DNA from: Wenzhouxiangella sp.
GTDB lineage: Bacteria; Pseudomonadota; Gammaproteobacteria; Xanthomonadales; Wenzhouxiangellaceae
Length of the DNA: 49,939 nt
NCBI GenBank assembly: GCA_007118895.1
Contig: SKQS01000181.1
Coordinates: 1-49,939 of the forward strand
Reading direction: 5' to 3'
Shown here: positions 16,972 to 24,437 of the stretch, piece by piece
How positions within the stretch are numbered: position 1 is the stretch's first letter
How the letters are laid out: each line of letters opens with the position of its first letter
Program-made: the position numbers and the translations under genes
Notes under the pieces: generated by a model
Seen by the model: the letters and a program-made list of their open reading frames with translations, nothing else
Database searches by the model: none
What the model was told of the DNA's origin: nothing

Positions 16972-16985
16972 TTGACCCCGATCAA
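16972..16985 (+). promoter_or_regulatory. FNR/Anr-type binding site upstream of korA
   Basis: TTGAC-CCCG-ATCAA matches nine of ten conserved positions of the FNR consensus. It is centred about 63 bp upstream of the korA ATG. A class II -10 element would be centred 32 nt further on, at 17008-17013, where CACACT shares three of six positions with TATAAT. That support is weak, so another promoter geometry is possible. The regulator candidate is encoded at the end of the same gene cluster. Confidence 0.6.
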
Positions 16986-17041
16986 GCGTCGATCGACCCA
17001 AAGCAGTCACACTGATTGTTGATGAGCGACCAGCCGACGAC

Positions 17042-18796
17042 ATGACCCGTCCCACCAGCTTTTCCCTTGCCCTGATCGGCAGTGGTGGTGCCGGTGCGAT
17101 CAGCGCCGGGCAGCTGCTGCTGGCCGCAGTGGCTCATTCCGGCTTGCATGCCGTGATGACCCGCGCTTTCGGTCCCCAGATTCGCGGCGGCGAGGCGGCC
17201 GCCCTCCTCAGACTGAGCGATCACCCGGTCGAATGCCAGGCCGAGCGGCTTGATCTGCTGATCGCCCTGGACTGGGAAAAGTCCGATCGCCTGGCCGAGG
17301 ATCTGGCCGTCGACCAATCCACGGTGGTGCTGGCCGATCCCGAGACCGGCGCCATACCCGCCTGGATCGAAAAGGCCGGCGCCCGCATCCAGCCGCTGTC
17401 ATGGAGTGAGCTGGCCCAGGGCAACCGAAAGACCCGCCCGAACATGCTGGCCTGCGGTGTTGTTGCCGCCGTGCTGGGCCTGGGTCCGCAGACCATGACC
17501 GCAGCGGCCCAGCGGCAGTTCGGTGCCAAGGGAGCAGCTGTGGTCCAAACCGCAAGCGCGGCGATTGAACTGGGTCGGCAGTTCGCACCGCACATGGACA
17601 GGCTCATCCCGCAGGTCGAGAACGAATCCGGCGGGGAGCGCTGGCAGATCACCGGCAACCAGGCCAGCGCGCTGGGAGCGGTTCTGGGTGGTGTGCGGTT
17701 CTGTGCCGCCTACCCGATCACACCGGCCACCGAGATTCTGGAGTGGCTGGCCGGTCGCCTGCCCGCCGTCGGCGGTTGCCTGGTCCAGGCCGAGGACGAG
17801 CTGGCCTCGATCAACATGTGCCTGGGGGCCTCTTTTGGCGGCGTGCCGGCGCTGACCGCCACTTCCGGCCCCGGACTGGCCCTGATGGTCGAGACCCTGG
17901 GCCTGGCGGTGGCGACCGAAGTCCCGGTGGTCGTGGTCAACGTGATGCGTGGCGGACCCTCCACCGGCATCCCGACCCGGCCGGAACAGTCGGACCTGAA
18001 CATCGCCATCCACGGCCTGCACGGTGATGCCCCGCATCCGGTCATTGCGCCCAACGGCATCGTCGACTGCCTGATCGCCACACGCCAGGCCGTGGTGCTG
18101 GCCGAAAGCCTGCAGACCCCGGTGCTGGTCCTGTCCGACCAGGGGCTGGGACAGACCGAGGCGGTGATTGAGGCCCCGGCGACCGAGGAAGGGAAGCGTT
18201 TCGGCGAACTGAAGGGAAAACGTCGGTTGTGGTGCGGCGAAGGGGATGGCGATGCCTACCAGCGTTACCGCGACAGCGCTGACGGCGTCGCGCCGATGGC
18301 TTTGCCCGGCAGCCTCGGCGGCGAGCACACCGTCACCGGCTTGAGCCATGATCGGCAGGGCCGTCCGACTACCCGTAGCGAGGAACATCGGCGACAGCTG
18401 GACAAGCGCCAGCGCAAGCTGGAAAGTTTTGACCCTGGCGAGGACTGGGCCACGATAGAGGGCGACGGTGCAATGGCGCTGATCACCTTCGGCTCGGCCA
18501 CCGCGCCGGCACGCGAGGGGCTGGCACTGCTGGCGGCCGAAGGCATTGCCTGCCGCATGATCAGCGTTCGCCTGCTCAGCCCGCTCAACGTCGCAGGCCT
18601 GGAACAGGCGTTGTCAGGCGTTGACCGGGCCCTGATACTGGAGCTCAACCACCAGGGCCAGTTTCATCGCCACCTGCGCGCCCATTGCCGGCTGCCGGCG
18701 CACACCACGGCGCTTCACCGCCCGGGACCGCAGCCGTTTCGCCCGGCCGAAATCGTCGACGCCATCAGGAAACTGACCATGGAAAGTGCCGCATGA
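17042..18796 (+). CDS. korA: 2-oxoacid:ferredoxin oxidoreductase, fused gamma-alpha subunit
   Basis: A 584-residue subunit of a thiamine-diphosphate enzyme that oxidises a 2-oxoacid (2-oxoglutarate or pyruvate class) to acyl-CoA with ferredoxin as acceptor. The N-terminal gamma domain (about 1-195) begins IGSGGAGAISAGQLL and holds the RAFGPQIRGGEAAALLRLS motif. The alpha domain (about 200-584) holds FCAAYPITPATEILEWLA, the substrate-binding face, and ATSGPGLALMVETLGLA. Fusion of gamma to alpha is normal for the two-subunit KorAB type. The stop overlaps the korB start as ATGA, so the subunits are translationally coupled. No delta-type ferredoxin subunit is encoded nearby, so electrons must go to a ferredoxin made elsewhere. 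Substrate preference is not fixed by sequence. Confidence 0.92.
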   Translation: MTRPTSFSLALIGSGGAGAISAGQLLLAAVAHSGLHAVMTRAFGPQIRGGEAAALLRLSDHPVECQAERLDLLIALDWEKSDRLAEDLAVDQSTVVLADPETGAIPAWIEKAGARIQPLSWSELAQGNRKTRPNMLACGVVAAVLGLGPQTMTAAAQRQFGAKGAAVVQTASAAIELGRQFAPHMDRLIPQVENESGGERWQITGNQASALGAVLGGVRFCAAYPITPATEILEWLAGRLPAVGGCLVQAEDELASINMCLGASFGGVPALTATSGPGLALMVETLGLAVATEVPVVVVNVMRGGPSTGIPTRPEQSDLNIAIHGLHGDAPHPVIAPNGIVDCLIATRQAVVLAESLQTPVLVLSDQGLGQTEAVIEAPATEEGKRFGELKGKRRLWCGEGDGDAYQRYRDSADGVAPMALPGSLGGEHTVTGLSHDRQGRPTTRSEEHRRQLDKRQRKLESFDPGEDWATIEGDGAMALITFGSATAPAREGLALLAAEGIACRMISVRLLSPLNVAGLEQALSGVDRALILELNHQGQFHRHLRAHCRLPAHTTALHRPGPQPFRPAEIVDAIRKLTMESAA

Positions 18797-19632
18797 GCGC
18801 CAACGCACCGATCACGATGAGCGTGCTTTCGGCACGCGATTACAAGTCCGACTACAAACCGGTGTGGTGCCCGGGCTGTGGTGACTTCGGCGTACTCAAC
18901 GCGCTGACCAAGGCCCTGGCCGCGCTCAAACTGGCACCCGAGCAGGTCGCGCTGATCGCCGGCATCGGCTGCTCATCACGGATTGCCGCCTACACCCGGG
19001 TCTATGGCTTCCACGGGGTGCACGGTCGCGTGCTGCCGCTGGCCACGGGCCTGGCCGTGGCCCGGCCGGACCTGACCGTGCTCGCCGCCGGCGGCGACGG
19101 CGACGGTTTTTCGATCGGCGGCAACCACTTCATCCATGCCTGCCGCCGCAACGCCAATCTGACCTACCTGGTGATGGACAACGCCGTCTACGGCATGACC
19201 AAGGGCCAGGCCTCCCCGACCACCGAGTGCGACTGGACCGGCAGCGAGCTGACACCCGAAGGCCCACACCAGGCACCCTTCAAGCCGCTGGAGATCGCTT
19301 TGGCCGCAGGCGCTCCGTTCATCGCCCGGGCCTTTGCCAACGACCCCAACGGCCTGGCGCGCCTGATTTGTGAAGCGATCGAGTTCCCCGGATTTGCGAT
19401 GATCCAGATTTTGAGTCCCTGCATCACCTACCGGCCGGAGCAGATGGGCTACAAGAAGCGGGTGCACGAGGATTTTCAACCCACCGATCGGCTCGACCAG
19501 GCCTGGCAGGCCCTGGTAGCCGACGACGGGTTCACTACCGGCCTGCTGTGGCGTGCCGAGCGACCGGCCTACCGGCCGCACGCAGCAGACGGCGATCCCG
19601 CAAGCCTGATCAATTCATTTCGAGTTGAATGA
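18793..19632 (+). CDS. korB: 2-oxoacid:ferredoxin oxidoreductase, beta subunit
   Basis: A 279-residue beta subunit that binds thiamine diphosphate and one [4Fe-4S] cluster. The cluster cysteines visible are Cys26 and Cys29 (PVWCPGCGDFG) and Cys60 (GIGCSSRIA); a fourth candidate lies in ILSPCITYRP. The thiamine-diphosphate motif is GGDGDGFSIGGNHFIHA followed by MDNAVYGMTKGQASPTT. I chose the ATG at 18793, which overlaps the korA stop by four nucleotides, over an upstream in-frame start inside korA because it begins at the family-typical N-terminus. Its own stop overlaps the start of the rubrerythrin-like gene. The tight overlaps indicate one operon. Confidence 0.93.
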   Translation: MSANAPITMSVLSARDYKSDYKPVWCPGCGDFGVLNALTKALAALKLAPEQVALIAGIGCSSRIAAYTRVYGFHGVHGRVLPLATGLAVARPDLTVLAAGGDGDGFSIGGNHFIHACRRNANLTYLVMDNAVYGMTKGQASPTTECDWTGSELTPEGPHQAPFKPLEIALAAGAPFIARAFANDPNGLARLICEAIEFPGFAMIQILSPCITYRPEQMGYKKRVHEDFQPTDRLDQAWQALVADDGFTTGLLWRAERPAYRPHAADGDPASLINSFRVE

Positions 19633-20144
19633 TGAAACCTGACCATGACCTGGCGACATTTCTGGCCCACGCGGTAGTTCTCGAAAGCGAGGCGGCCGAA
19701 CGCTACGATGAACTGGCAGCCGTGATGGCCGAGCACAACAACCCGGAAATTGCCGATCTGTTCGAGAAGATGGCCTACTACAGCCGTCAGCATCGCGCCG
19801 AAGCGATCGAACGGGCCCGGGCCGTCGGCGGCCTGCCCGACCTCAAGCCCTGGGAGTTCTCCTGGCCGGACGCCGAAAGCCCGGAGGCGGCCAGCTTCGA
19901 TCAGGTCCACTACCTGATGGGCGCGCGTCAGGCGCTGATACTGGCGCTGGCCGCCGAAAAGCGCGCACGCGATTTCTATGCCGGCGTTTCCCGGGATGCC
20001 GAAACCGCCGAAATTGCCGCGCTGGCAGCTGAATTCGCTGAGGAAGAGGCCGAGCATGCCGAGGCGCTGGAGCGCTGGATCGAGCGATACCCGGCCGAAA
20101 CGGAAACCGCCGATGACGATCCGGATCCCCCGATGGCTCTGTAG
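19629..20144 (+). CDS. Rubrerythrin/ferritin-like di-iron protein
   Basis: A 171-residue all-alpha protein with a ferritin-like four-helix pattern and no C-terminal rubredoxin domain. The second half keeps a full metal-ligand set (EKRARDFY, then EFAEEEAEHAEALERW, an ExxH). In the first half the ligand helix reads YYSRQH, with Ser where many rubrerythrins have the Glu of ExxH, so one iron site may be altered or different. Rubrerythrin-like proteins commonly protect oxygen-sensitive metabolism by reducing peroxide. Its gene overlaps the end of korB (ATGATGA), which suggests it protects the oxygen-labile oxidoreductase or its ferredoxin. Peroxidase activity is inferred from the family. Confidence 0.75.
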   Translation: MMKPDHDLATFLAHAVVLESEAAERYDELAAVMAEHNNPEIADLFEKMAYYSRQHRAEAIERARAVGGLPDLKPWEFSWPDAESPEAASFDQVHYLMGARQALILALAAEKRARDFYAGVSRDAETAEIAALAAEFAEEEAEHAEALERWIERYPAETETADDDPDPPMAL

Positions 20145-20211
20145 CGGCGTTATTCAGCAGATCTTGATATACTGATCTCAAGCTCAATCGCAGCCTCAGG
20201 GCTCCTCAACC

Positions 20212-20994
20212 ATGTCCGATCAGCGCACCCTTTCCGAAGTCGGCCACAGCCAGGAGTCCTGCGAGCAATGCAGCCTGTTCGCCCTGTGCTTTGCCCAGGA
20301 CATGGATTCCGGACAGCGCGAACAGCTCAACGCCTCGGTCAAACGCCAGCAGCCACTCAAGCGCGGGGAGCATCTGTTTCACGGCGGGCAGCGAATGAAG
20401 GGCGTGGTGGTATTGCGCTCCGGATCCATCAAGGGTTACGACCTGACCCAGGACGGCGACGAGATCGTTTCGGGGTTTTTCCTGCCCGGCGATGCGATCG
20501 GGCTGGACAGCCTGTCCAGCCACGCCCACAGCGGCTTTGCCGAAGCGCTGGAGGACAGCCGCTACTGCGAGATTCCGATTCGTGATTTCGAGCGCATGCT
20601 GGAAGAAAGCGCCCGGCTGAACCAGGTCATGCTCAAGCTGCTGTCGGAAGAGATGGCAGAGACGCGTCGACTGCTACTGGTAGTCGGGCGGCTGGACGCA
20701 AAAACCCGAGTGGCGATGTTTCTGCTCAGCCTGTCGCGCCGCCTGGCGCGCCGCAAGCAAGATCCGGATCGTTTTCGCCTGACCATGGATCGGCGCGATA
20801 TCGCCAACTACCTGGGGCTGACCATCGAAACGGTTTCGCGCACGCTCACCGGCTTTCAGCGCGAGGGCATCATCGAGGTACGCGGCAAGCTGGTCAATGT
20901 ACTCGATCGCGACCAGCTCGTTGGCCTGGCCAGGCAGGCATTGCCGGAATCCGACCTCAGCGAGGAAGCTCGGTCCAGCCAATCAGAGTGCTGA
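20212..20994 (+). CDS. fnr: FNR-family oxygen-sensing transcription regulator
   Basis: A 260-residue member of the CRP/FNR family. All four cluster cysteines of true FNR/Anr proteins are present: Cys17, Cys20, Cys26 and Cys119. The residue before Cys26 is Leu, as in E. coli. The cyclic-nucleotide-like sensor domain spans about 30-150, followed by the dimer helix and a winged helix-turn-helix (DIANYLGLTIETVSRTLTGFQ, about 196-216). Glu206, Ser209 and Arg210 match the E. coli residues that read TTGAT, so the E. coli FNR site should be recognised. The gene follows the rubrerythrin gene by 67 bp on the same strand. With an FNR-like box ahead of korA, autoregulation is possible. Its 3' end overlaps the convergent carboxypeptidase gene by 38 bp. 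Confidence 0.94.
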   Translation: MSDQRTLSEVGHSQESCEQCSLFALCFAQDMDSGQREQLNASVKRQQPLKRGEHLFHGGQRMKGVVVLRSGSIKGYDLTQDGDEIVSGFFLPGDAIGLDSLSSHAHSGFAEALEDSRYCEIPIRDFERMLEESARLNQVMLKLLSEEMAETRRLLLVVGRLDAKTRVAMFLLSLSRRLARRKQDPDRFRLTMDRRDIANYLGLTIETVSRTLTGFQREGIIEVRGKLVNVLDRDQLVGLARQALPESDLSEEARSSQSEC

Positions 20995-23494
20995 AAAACA
21001 GCGCATTGGCAAAAAGCCGTTCGCTGCCCAGCCAGTAACCGCGAAACAGCGGATCGTCGGCGATGCGAACCACCCAACCCTGACCATGTCGCGAAGCATC
21101 CAGCGCGGAACTGCCGGCCAGTCGATCACGATTGTCTTCTGACAGGTAACCAGCGGCCAGCGGCGCTTGCTCGTAGGCTGCGGCGATGACGTAAGGGTTG
21201 TTCAAGCCACGAAGTTTTTGCCGGCCCTGGCGAAACACCACCTGTTCACGCTCTCGGTAGCCGAAACCCAGGGGGTGACTGATGTCGAGGTCTATATGCA
21301 GGGCCGCACCGCCGATCAGCTGACGTGCGAAGTCTGCCCGGAAATCGGCATGGTCGCGGCGCTGAGGCGCATCCTCCCTTTCTGCATGGTTGTCCTCAAC
21401 GAAGGACCAGTCCAGAGACAGGTCTTCGACCCAGCTGGCCGCTGAGCGCAGAGCGATCAGCGTGCCGCCGCCGCGCACGAATTCTTCGATGCGCTCGGCT
21501 ACCCAGTCGGGCATGGTCTGCCACGCACCGTCGGGCAGGATCAGATGGCTGTAGTCGGCCAGCGCTGCGTGCCGGGCCAGGCGTGACCACTCCAGCTGGA
21601 CCAGCGGCTGGTTCAGTCGCGTATCAAACCAGTGCCAGATGTAGCCGGCATGGTTGGCGTTCAGGCCCCGACCGGTCACAAGAGCCGGCCGCGGCGCCTC
21701 CAGCACCGGCGCCGAGGGTGATCCCAGATCGATGCCGTCGCTGGCCAGGCCGGTATTCGCGGCATGCACCCCAACACCCAGTTTCGGCGCGGTGGCGGCC
21801 AGCACCTCTTGCAGCGGCTCGAGGCCTTCCGGCTGCAGTCCCTGGTGAAGAATCAGGCTGCCTCGCACCAACGACCGGCTGCCCTGGTCGGTGTCGATGG
21901 TCAGCGGCTGGGTTGCCACCTGAACCCGGTAGCCTTTTGCCAGCAGATCAGCCAGCAGCACCGGCGCCCGGTACTGGTCCCAGGGCACCAACCAGGCCAC
22001 CGCCTGCTGTGGAACTTCGACGACCGGGGGTGTTGGCGGCTCAGTCAGCGCGGCACCGGCGGCAGGCAGGCGACGAACCGACTCCATCGGCAGTCCGGAA
22101 GCCATGGCCAGCGGCCAGGCCGAGACATCGTAGAAGGTATCCATGGGCAGCTCGGTGACCGGCTCGAGCAGGGAGCGGGCAAGCCGGAACTGGTCCTGAT
22201 CGGCGGCTACCAGCCAGGCCGAGCCTACCGGGTAATCCTGGCCGCTGACGCTGGTCGGTTCGGTCAGCGGGCGGACCTGAATGTCGTGAGCCATCAGCAG
22301 CGATATCAGCTCGACGGCGCGCACCGGATCGCCGCCGTCACCAATCACCCAGCCGGCGGTGGCGTAGCGGGCAGCCTGCTGCCGCGAGGTGGAGAAGAAT
22401 TCGGCCTGGTAGGCAATCAGCTGATCGGCCAGGGCATGACTGGCGGTCAGGGTAGACAGCGATGTGCGCACCTGGTTGGCCACGGCGTCGGCGAAATGAC
22501 GCCGTCCGTAACGGGTGTCCTGGACGTGACCGCGTACCGAGGCCTGTTCAAACAGGATGCCGATGCCGCCGGTCAGATCCGGGTAGGTCGAACCCTTGCC
22601 GACGTAATAGTCGTCGAACAGCTCGCGGGTGAAATAGGGCTCACCGACCTCGTCCAGCGCACGGGCATGGTATTCGGCGATCACTCGGGTAAGCTCGTAG
22701 TTACGCTCGGGTGTCAGCGGATTGTTGCGCTCCGGCACGCCTGGCTGGAAGAAATAGGTGGTCTCGGAGCCCATTTCGTGAACGTCGGTGAGCACGTGTG
22801 GCAGCCACCGATAATATTGCTGCATGCGGGTCCGAGACTCGGGATGGACCAGCGGCAGCCAGTCGCGATTGAGGTCGAACCAGTAGTAGTTGGTGCGTCC
22901 GTTGGGCCAGGGCTCATTGTGTTCGCGGTCAGCCGGGTCTGCCGACGGATGGCGCCCCCGATGCATGTTGACCCAGTGGGCGAAGCGGTCGAGCCCATCC
23001 GGGTTGAGCACCGGCTCCATTACTATCACCATTTCATCGAGCCACTGGGCGGTGACCGGGCTGCGATCGGCGGCCAGGTACCAGGCAGTCAGCACCGCCG
23101 CAGTTGCCGCCGAAGCTTCGTTGCCGTGCACCGCGTAGCCCAGCCAGACTACCGGCGGGCCTTCACCGCGACGACTGGCCTGGCGACGGGCATCGGCCAG
23201 CGCTTCGATATCGGCCAGCCGCTCGGGCGAGGCAAAGGTCAGATAGACCAGCGGGCGTTGACCGTGGGTTGTGCCATGCACCGCAAGCTCGAGGCGGTCG
23301 GAGGCGCCGGCAAGCGCCTGCAGATAAGCGACGATCTGGTCGTGGCGCGGATGCCACTGACCCGGCTCGAAATCGAAGTATTCGGACGGGGTCGGGATGG
23401 CCGGATCGGGGTCGAAATGCTCCGGGAGGCCGGGCCCGGCAGCAAGTGCCGAGGCGATCATCAGCCAACCGGGCAGGACAAGCAGCATGCGCAT
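20957..23494 (-). CDS. Secreted M14 zinc carboxypeptidase with C-terminal amidotransferase-like domain
   Basis: An exported zinc metallopeptidase of 845 residues. The ATG at 23494 starts a signal peptide (MRMLLVLPGWLMIASALAAG); an upstream in-frame start would add 29 residues. The M14 domain (about 50-390) has the zinc-binding HxxE in YAVHGNEAS, the third histidine in LTDVHEMGSETTYFF, and the catalytic glutamate in GILFEQASVRG. NPDGLDRFAHWVN and FDLNRDWLP are typical M14 substrate-site segments. The C-terminal part (about 570-845) looks like a class I glutamine-amidotransferase-like fold (HLILPDGAW... then FVRGGGTLIALRSA), common in this long M14 subgroup, with no obvious active site read here. 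A role in extracellular or periplasmic peptide degradation is likely. The 3' end overlaps fnr by 38 bp. Confidence 0.88.
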   Translation of the reverse strand: MRMLLVLPGWLMIASALAAGPGLPEHFDPDPAIPTPSEYFDFEPGQWHPRHDQIVAYLQALAGASDRLELAVHGTTHGQRPLVYLTFASPERLADIEALADARRQASRRGEGPPVVWLGYAVHGNEASAATAAVLTAWYLAADRSPVTAQWLDEMVIVMEPVLNPDGLDRFAHWVNMHRGRHPSADPADREHNEPWPNGRTNYYWFDLNRDWLPLVHPESRTRMQQYYRWLPHVLTDVHEMGSETTYFFQPGVPERNNPLTPERNYELTRVIAEYHARALDEVGEPYFTRELFDDYYVGKGSTYPDLTGGIGILFEQASVRGHVQDTRYGRRHFADAVANQVRTSLSTLTASHALADQLIAYQAEFFSTSRQQAARYATAGWVIGDGGDPVRAVELISLLMAHDIQVRPLTEPTSVSGQDYPVGSAWLVAADQDQFRLARSLLEPVTELPMDTFYDVSAWPLAMASGLPMESVRRLPAAGAALTEPPTPPVVEVPQQAVAWLVPWDQYRAPVLLADLLAKGYRVQVATQPLTIDTDQGSRSLVRGSLILHQGLQPEGLEPLQEVLAATAPKLGVGVHAANTGLASDGIDLGSPSAPVLEAPRPALVTGRGLNANHAGYIWHWFDTRLNQPLVQLEWSRLARHAALADYSHLILPDGAWQTMPDWVAERIEEFVRGGGTLIALRSAASWVEDLSLDWSFVEDNHAEREDAPQRRDHADFRADFARQLIGGAALHIDLDISHPLGFGYREREQVVFRQGRQKLRGLNNPYVIAAAYEQAPLAAGYLSEDNRDRLAGSSALDASRHGQGWVVRIADDPLFRGYWLGSERLFANALFFSTLIGWTELPR

Positions 23495-23570
23495 TGTTAG
23501 GATAGAGTCGGTGTGGATGGTATTGATAACCGTCGTAATGTAACAGGCCGTCCACGCAAGCGCTGCACCG

Positions 23571-23596
23571 GTCGTACACAACCGTCGTACACAACC
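23571..23596. repeat. Tandem 13-bp repeat upstream of the PEBP gene
   Basis: GTCGTACACAACC occurs twice in perfect tandem, at 23571-23583 and 23584-23596, directly before the ribosome-binding site of the downstream gene. A partial third match, AACCGTCGTA, lies about 40 bp upstream. It sits in the 119-bp gap between two divergent genes and could be an iterated regulator site or a duplication. Confidence 0.8.
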
Positions 23597-23613
23597 GTGG
23601 AGGAAAACGCAAA

Positions 23614-24240
23614 GTGAAGCTCGTATCCAACGACATCAGGAACCATCAGCCCATCCCGACCCGATTGGCTTTCGGCAAGCCTGACCAGAAAAGTCACATG
23701 ACGCTGTCGGACAACTTGAGCCCGCATCTTGAGTGGGCGGACTTCCCCGATGGCACCCGCTCGTTTGCCCTGCTGTGCATCGACCCCGACGTTCCGAGCG
23801 AGGTCGACGATGTCAACCAGGAAGGCAAGACCCTGCCATCGGAAATGCCCAGGGTGGACTTCTGTCACTGGGCGATGGTCGACATCCCGACCTCGGTGAC
23901 CGGGCTGGCGACCGGACAATGCAGCAACGGCGTTACGCCCGGCGGCAAGAAGAACCCGCCCGGGCCGGAAGGCAGCCGCCAGGGACTGAACAACTACACC
24001 CAGTTCATGGCCGGCGATCCGGACATGGGTGGAGAATACTTCGGTTACGACGGTCCGTGCCCGCCGTGGAACGACGAACGCATGCATCGCTATGTCTTTA
24101 CCGTGTACGCGCTCGATGTCGACCGGCTCGAGCTGCCGGAAAAATTCACCGCCGAAGACGTCAAGAAAGCCATTGACGGGCACGTGCTGGCCTCAGCCAG
24201 CCTGGCCGGAACCTACACCCTTAACCCAGCCGTGCAGTAA
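23614..24240 (+). CDS. YbhB/YbcL family PEBP-like protein
   Basis: A 208-residue cytoplasmic protein of the phosphatidylethanolamine-binding protein (Raf kinase inhibitor-like) superfamily. The family core is visible: NLSPHLEWADFPDGTRSFAL, IDPDVPSE (the DPDxP motif), HWAMVDIP, and YDGPCPPWNDERMHRYVF, which carries the GxxPP and HRY motifs of the ligand pocket. Bacterial homologues have no firmly established role. I accept the GTG start because TGGAGG lies about 10 nt upstream and no better start is in frame. It lies upstream of glnA, but the 197-bp gap contains a sigma-54 promoter for glnA, so they are probably separate. Confidence 0.88.
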   Translation: MKLVSNDIRNHQPIPTRLAFGKPDQKSHMTLSDNLSPHLEWADFPDGTRSFALLCIDPDVPSEVDDVNQEGKTLPSEMPRVDFCHWAMVDIPTSVTGLATGQCSNGVTPGGKKNPPGPEGSRQGLNNYTQFMAGDPDMGGEYFGYDGPCPPWNDERMHRYVFTVYALDVDRLELPEKFTAEDVKKAIDGHVLASASLAGTYTLNPAVQ

Positions 24241-24290
24241 CACCGCGGCAGCGCTGATCCCGGCCCCGGGAGGCTGCGTGAAAACTGTGC

Positions 24291-24307
24291 AGCACGTCCC
24301 GGGTGCC
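24291..24307 (+). promoter_or_regulatory. NtrC-like palindrome upstream of glnA
   Basis: GCAC-N7-GTGC (GCAC at 24292-24295, GTGC at 24303-24306) has the arm sequence and spacing of E. coli NtrC sites. It is centred about 100 bp upstream of the transcription start predicted from the -24/-12 promoter, close to the -108 site of E. coli glnAp2. Only one such site is clear. Confidence 0.5.
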
Positions 24308-24375
24308 GCTCACTTGTTGAGCAACTACTCAAGGCCTGTGCATTCCATCTGGCTGTTTTTTCTGTGTTTTGTGCA

Positions 24376-24391
24376 TGGCACACATCGTGCA
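24376..24391 (+). promoter_or_regulatory. Sigma-54 (-24/-12) promoter of glnA
   Basis: TGGCAC-ACATCG-TGCA has the invariant GG (24377-24378) and GC (24389-24390) separated by exactly ten nucleotides, as required by sigma-54. Transcription would start near 24401, giving a leader of about 37 nt before the glnA ATG at 24438. It pairs with the NtrC-like palindrome upstream and with glnG downstream. Confidence 0.7.
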
Positions 24392-24437
24392 TTGAACAGG
24401 CTGTTCGTTCTCAACCCACAGGAACCGTACAGACACC

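Noticed and set aside
20164-20181. TTGA...TCAA palindrome upstream of fnr
   Set aside because: The arms are separated by ten nucleotides, while FNR sites need six between TTGA and TCAA. I do not call an FNR site here.
21764-23500. A 578-codon plus-strand frame
   Set aside because: It is antisense to the M14 carboxypeptidase, whose zinc motifs are intact on the minus strand.
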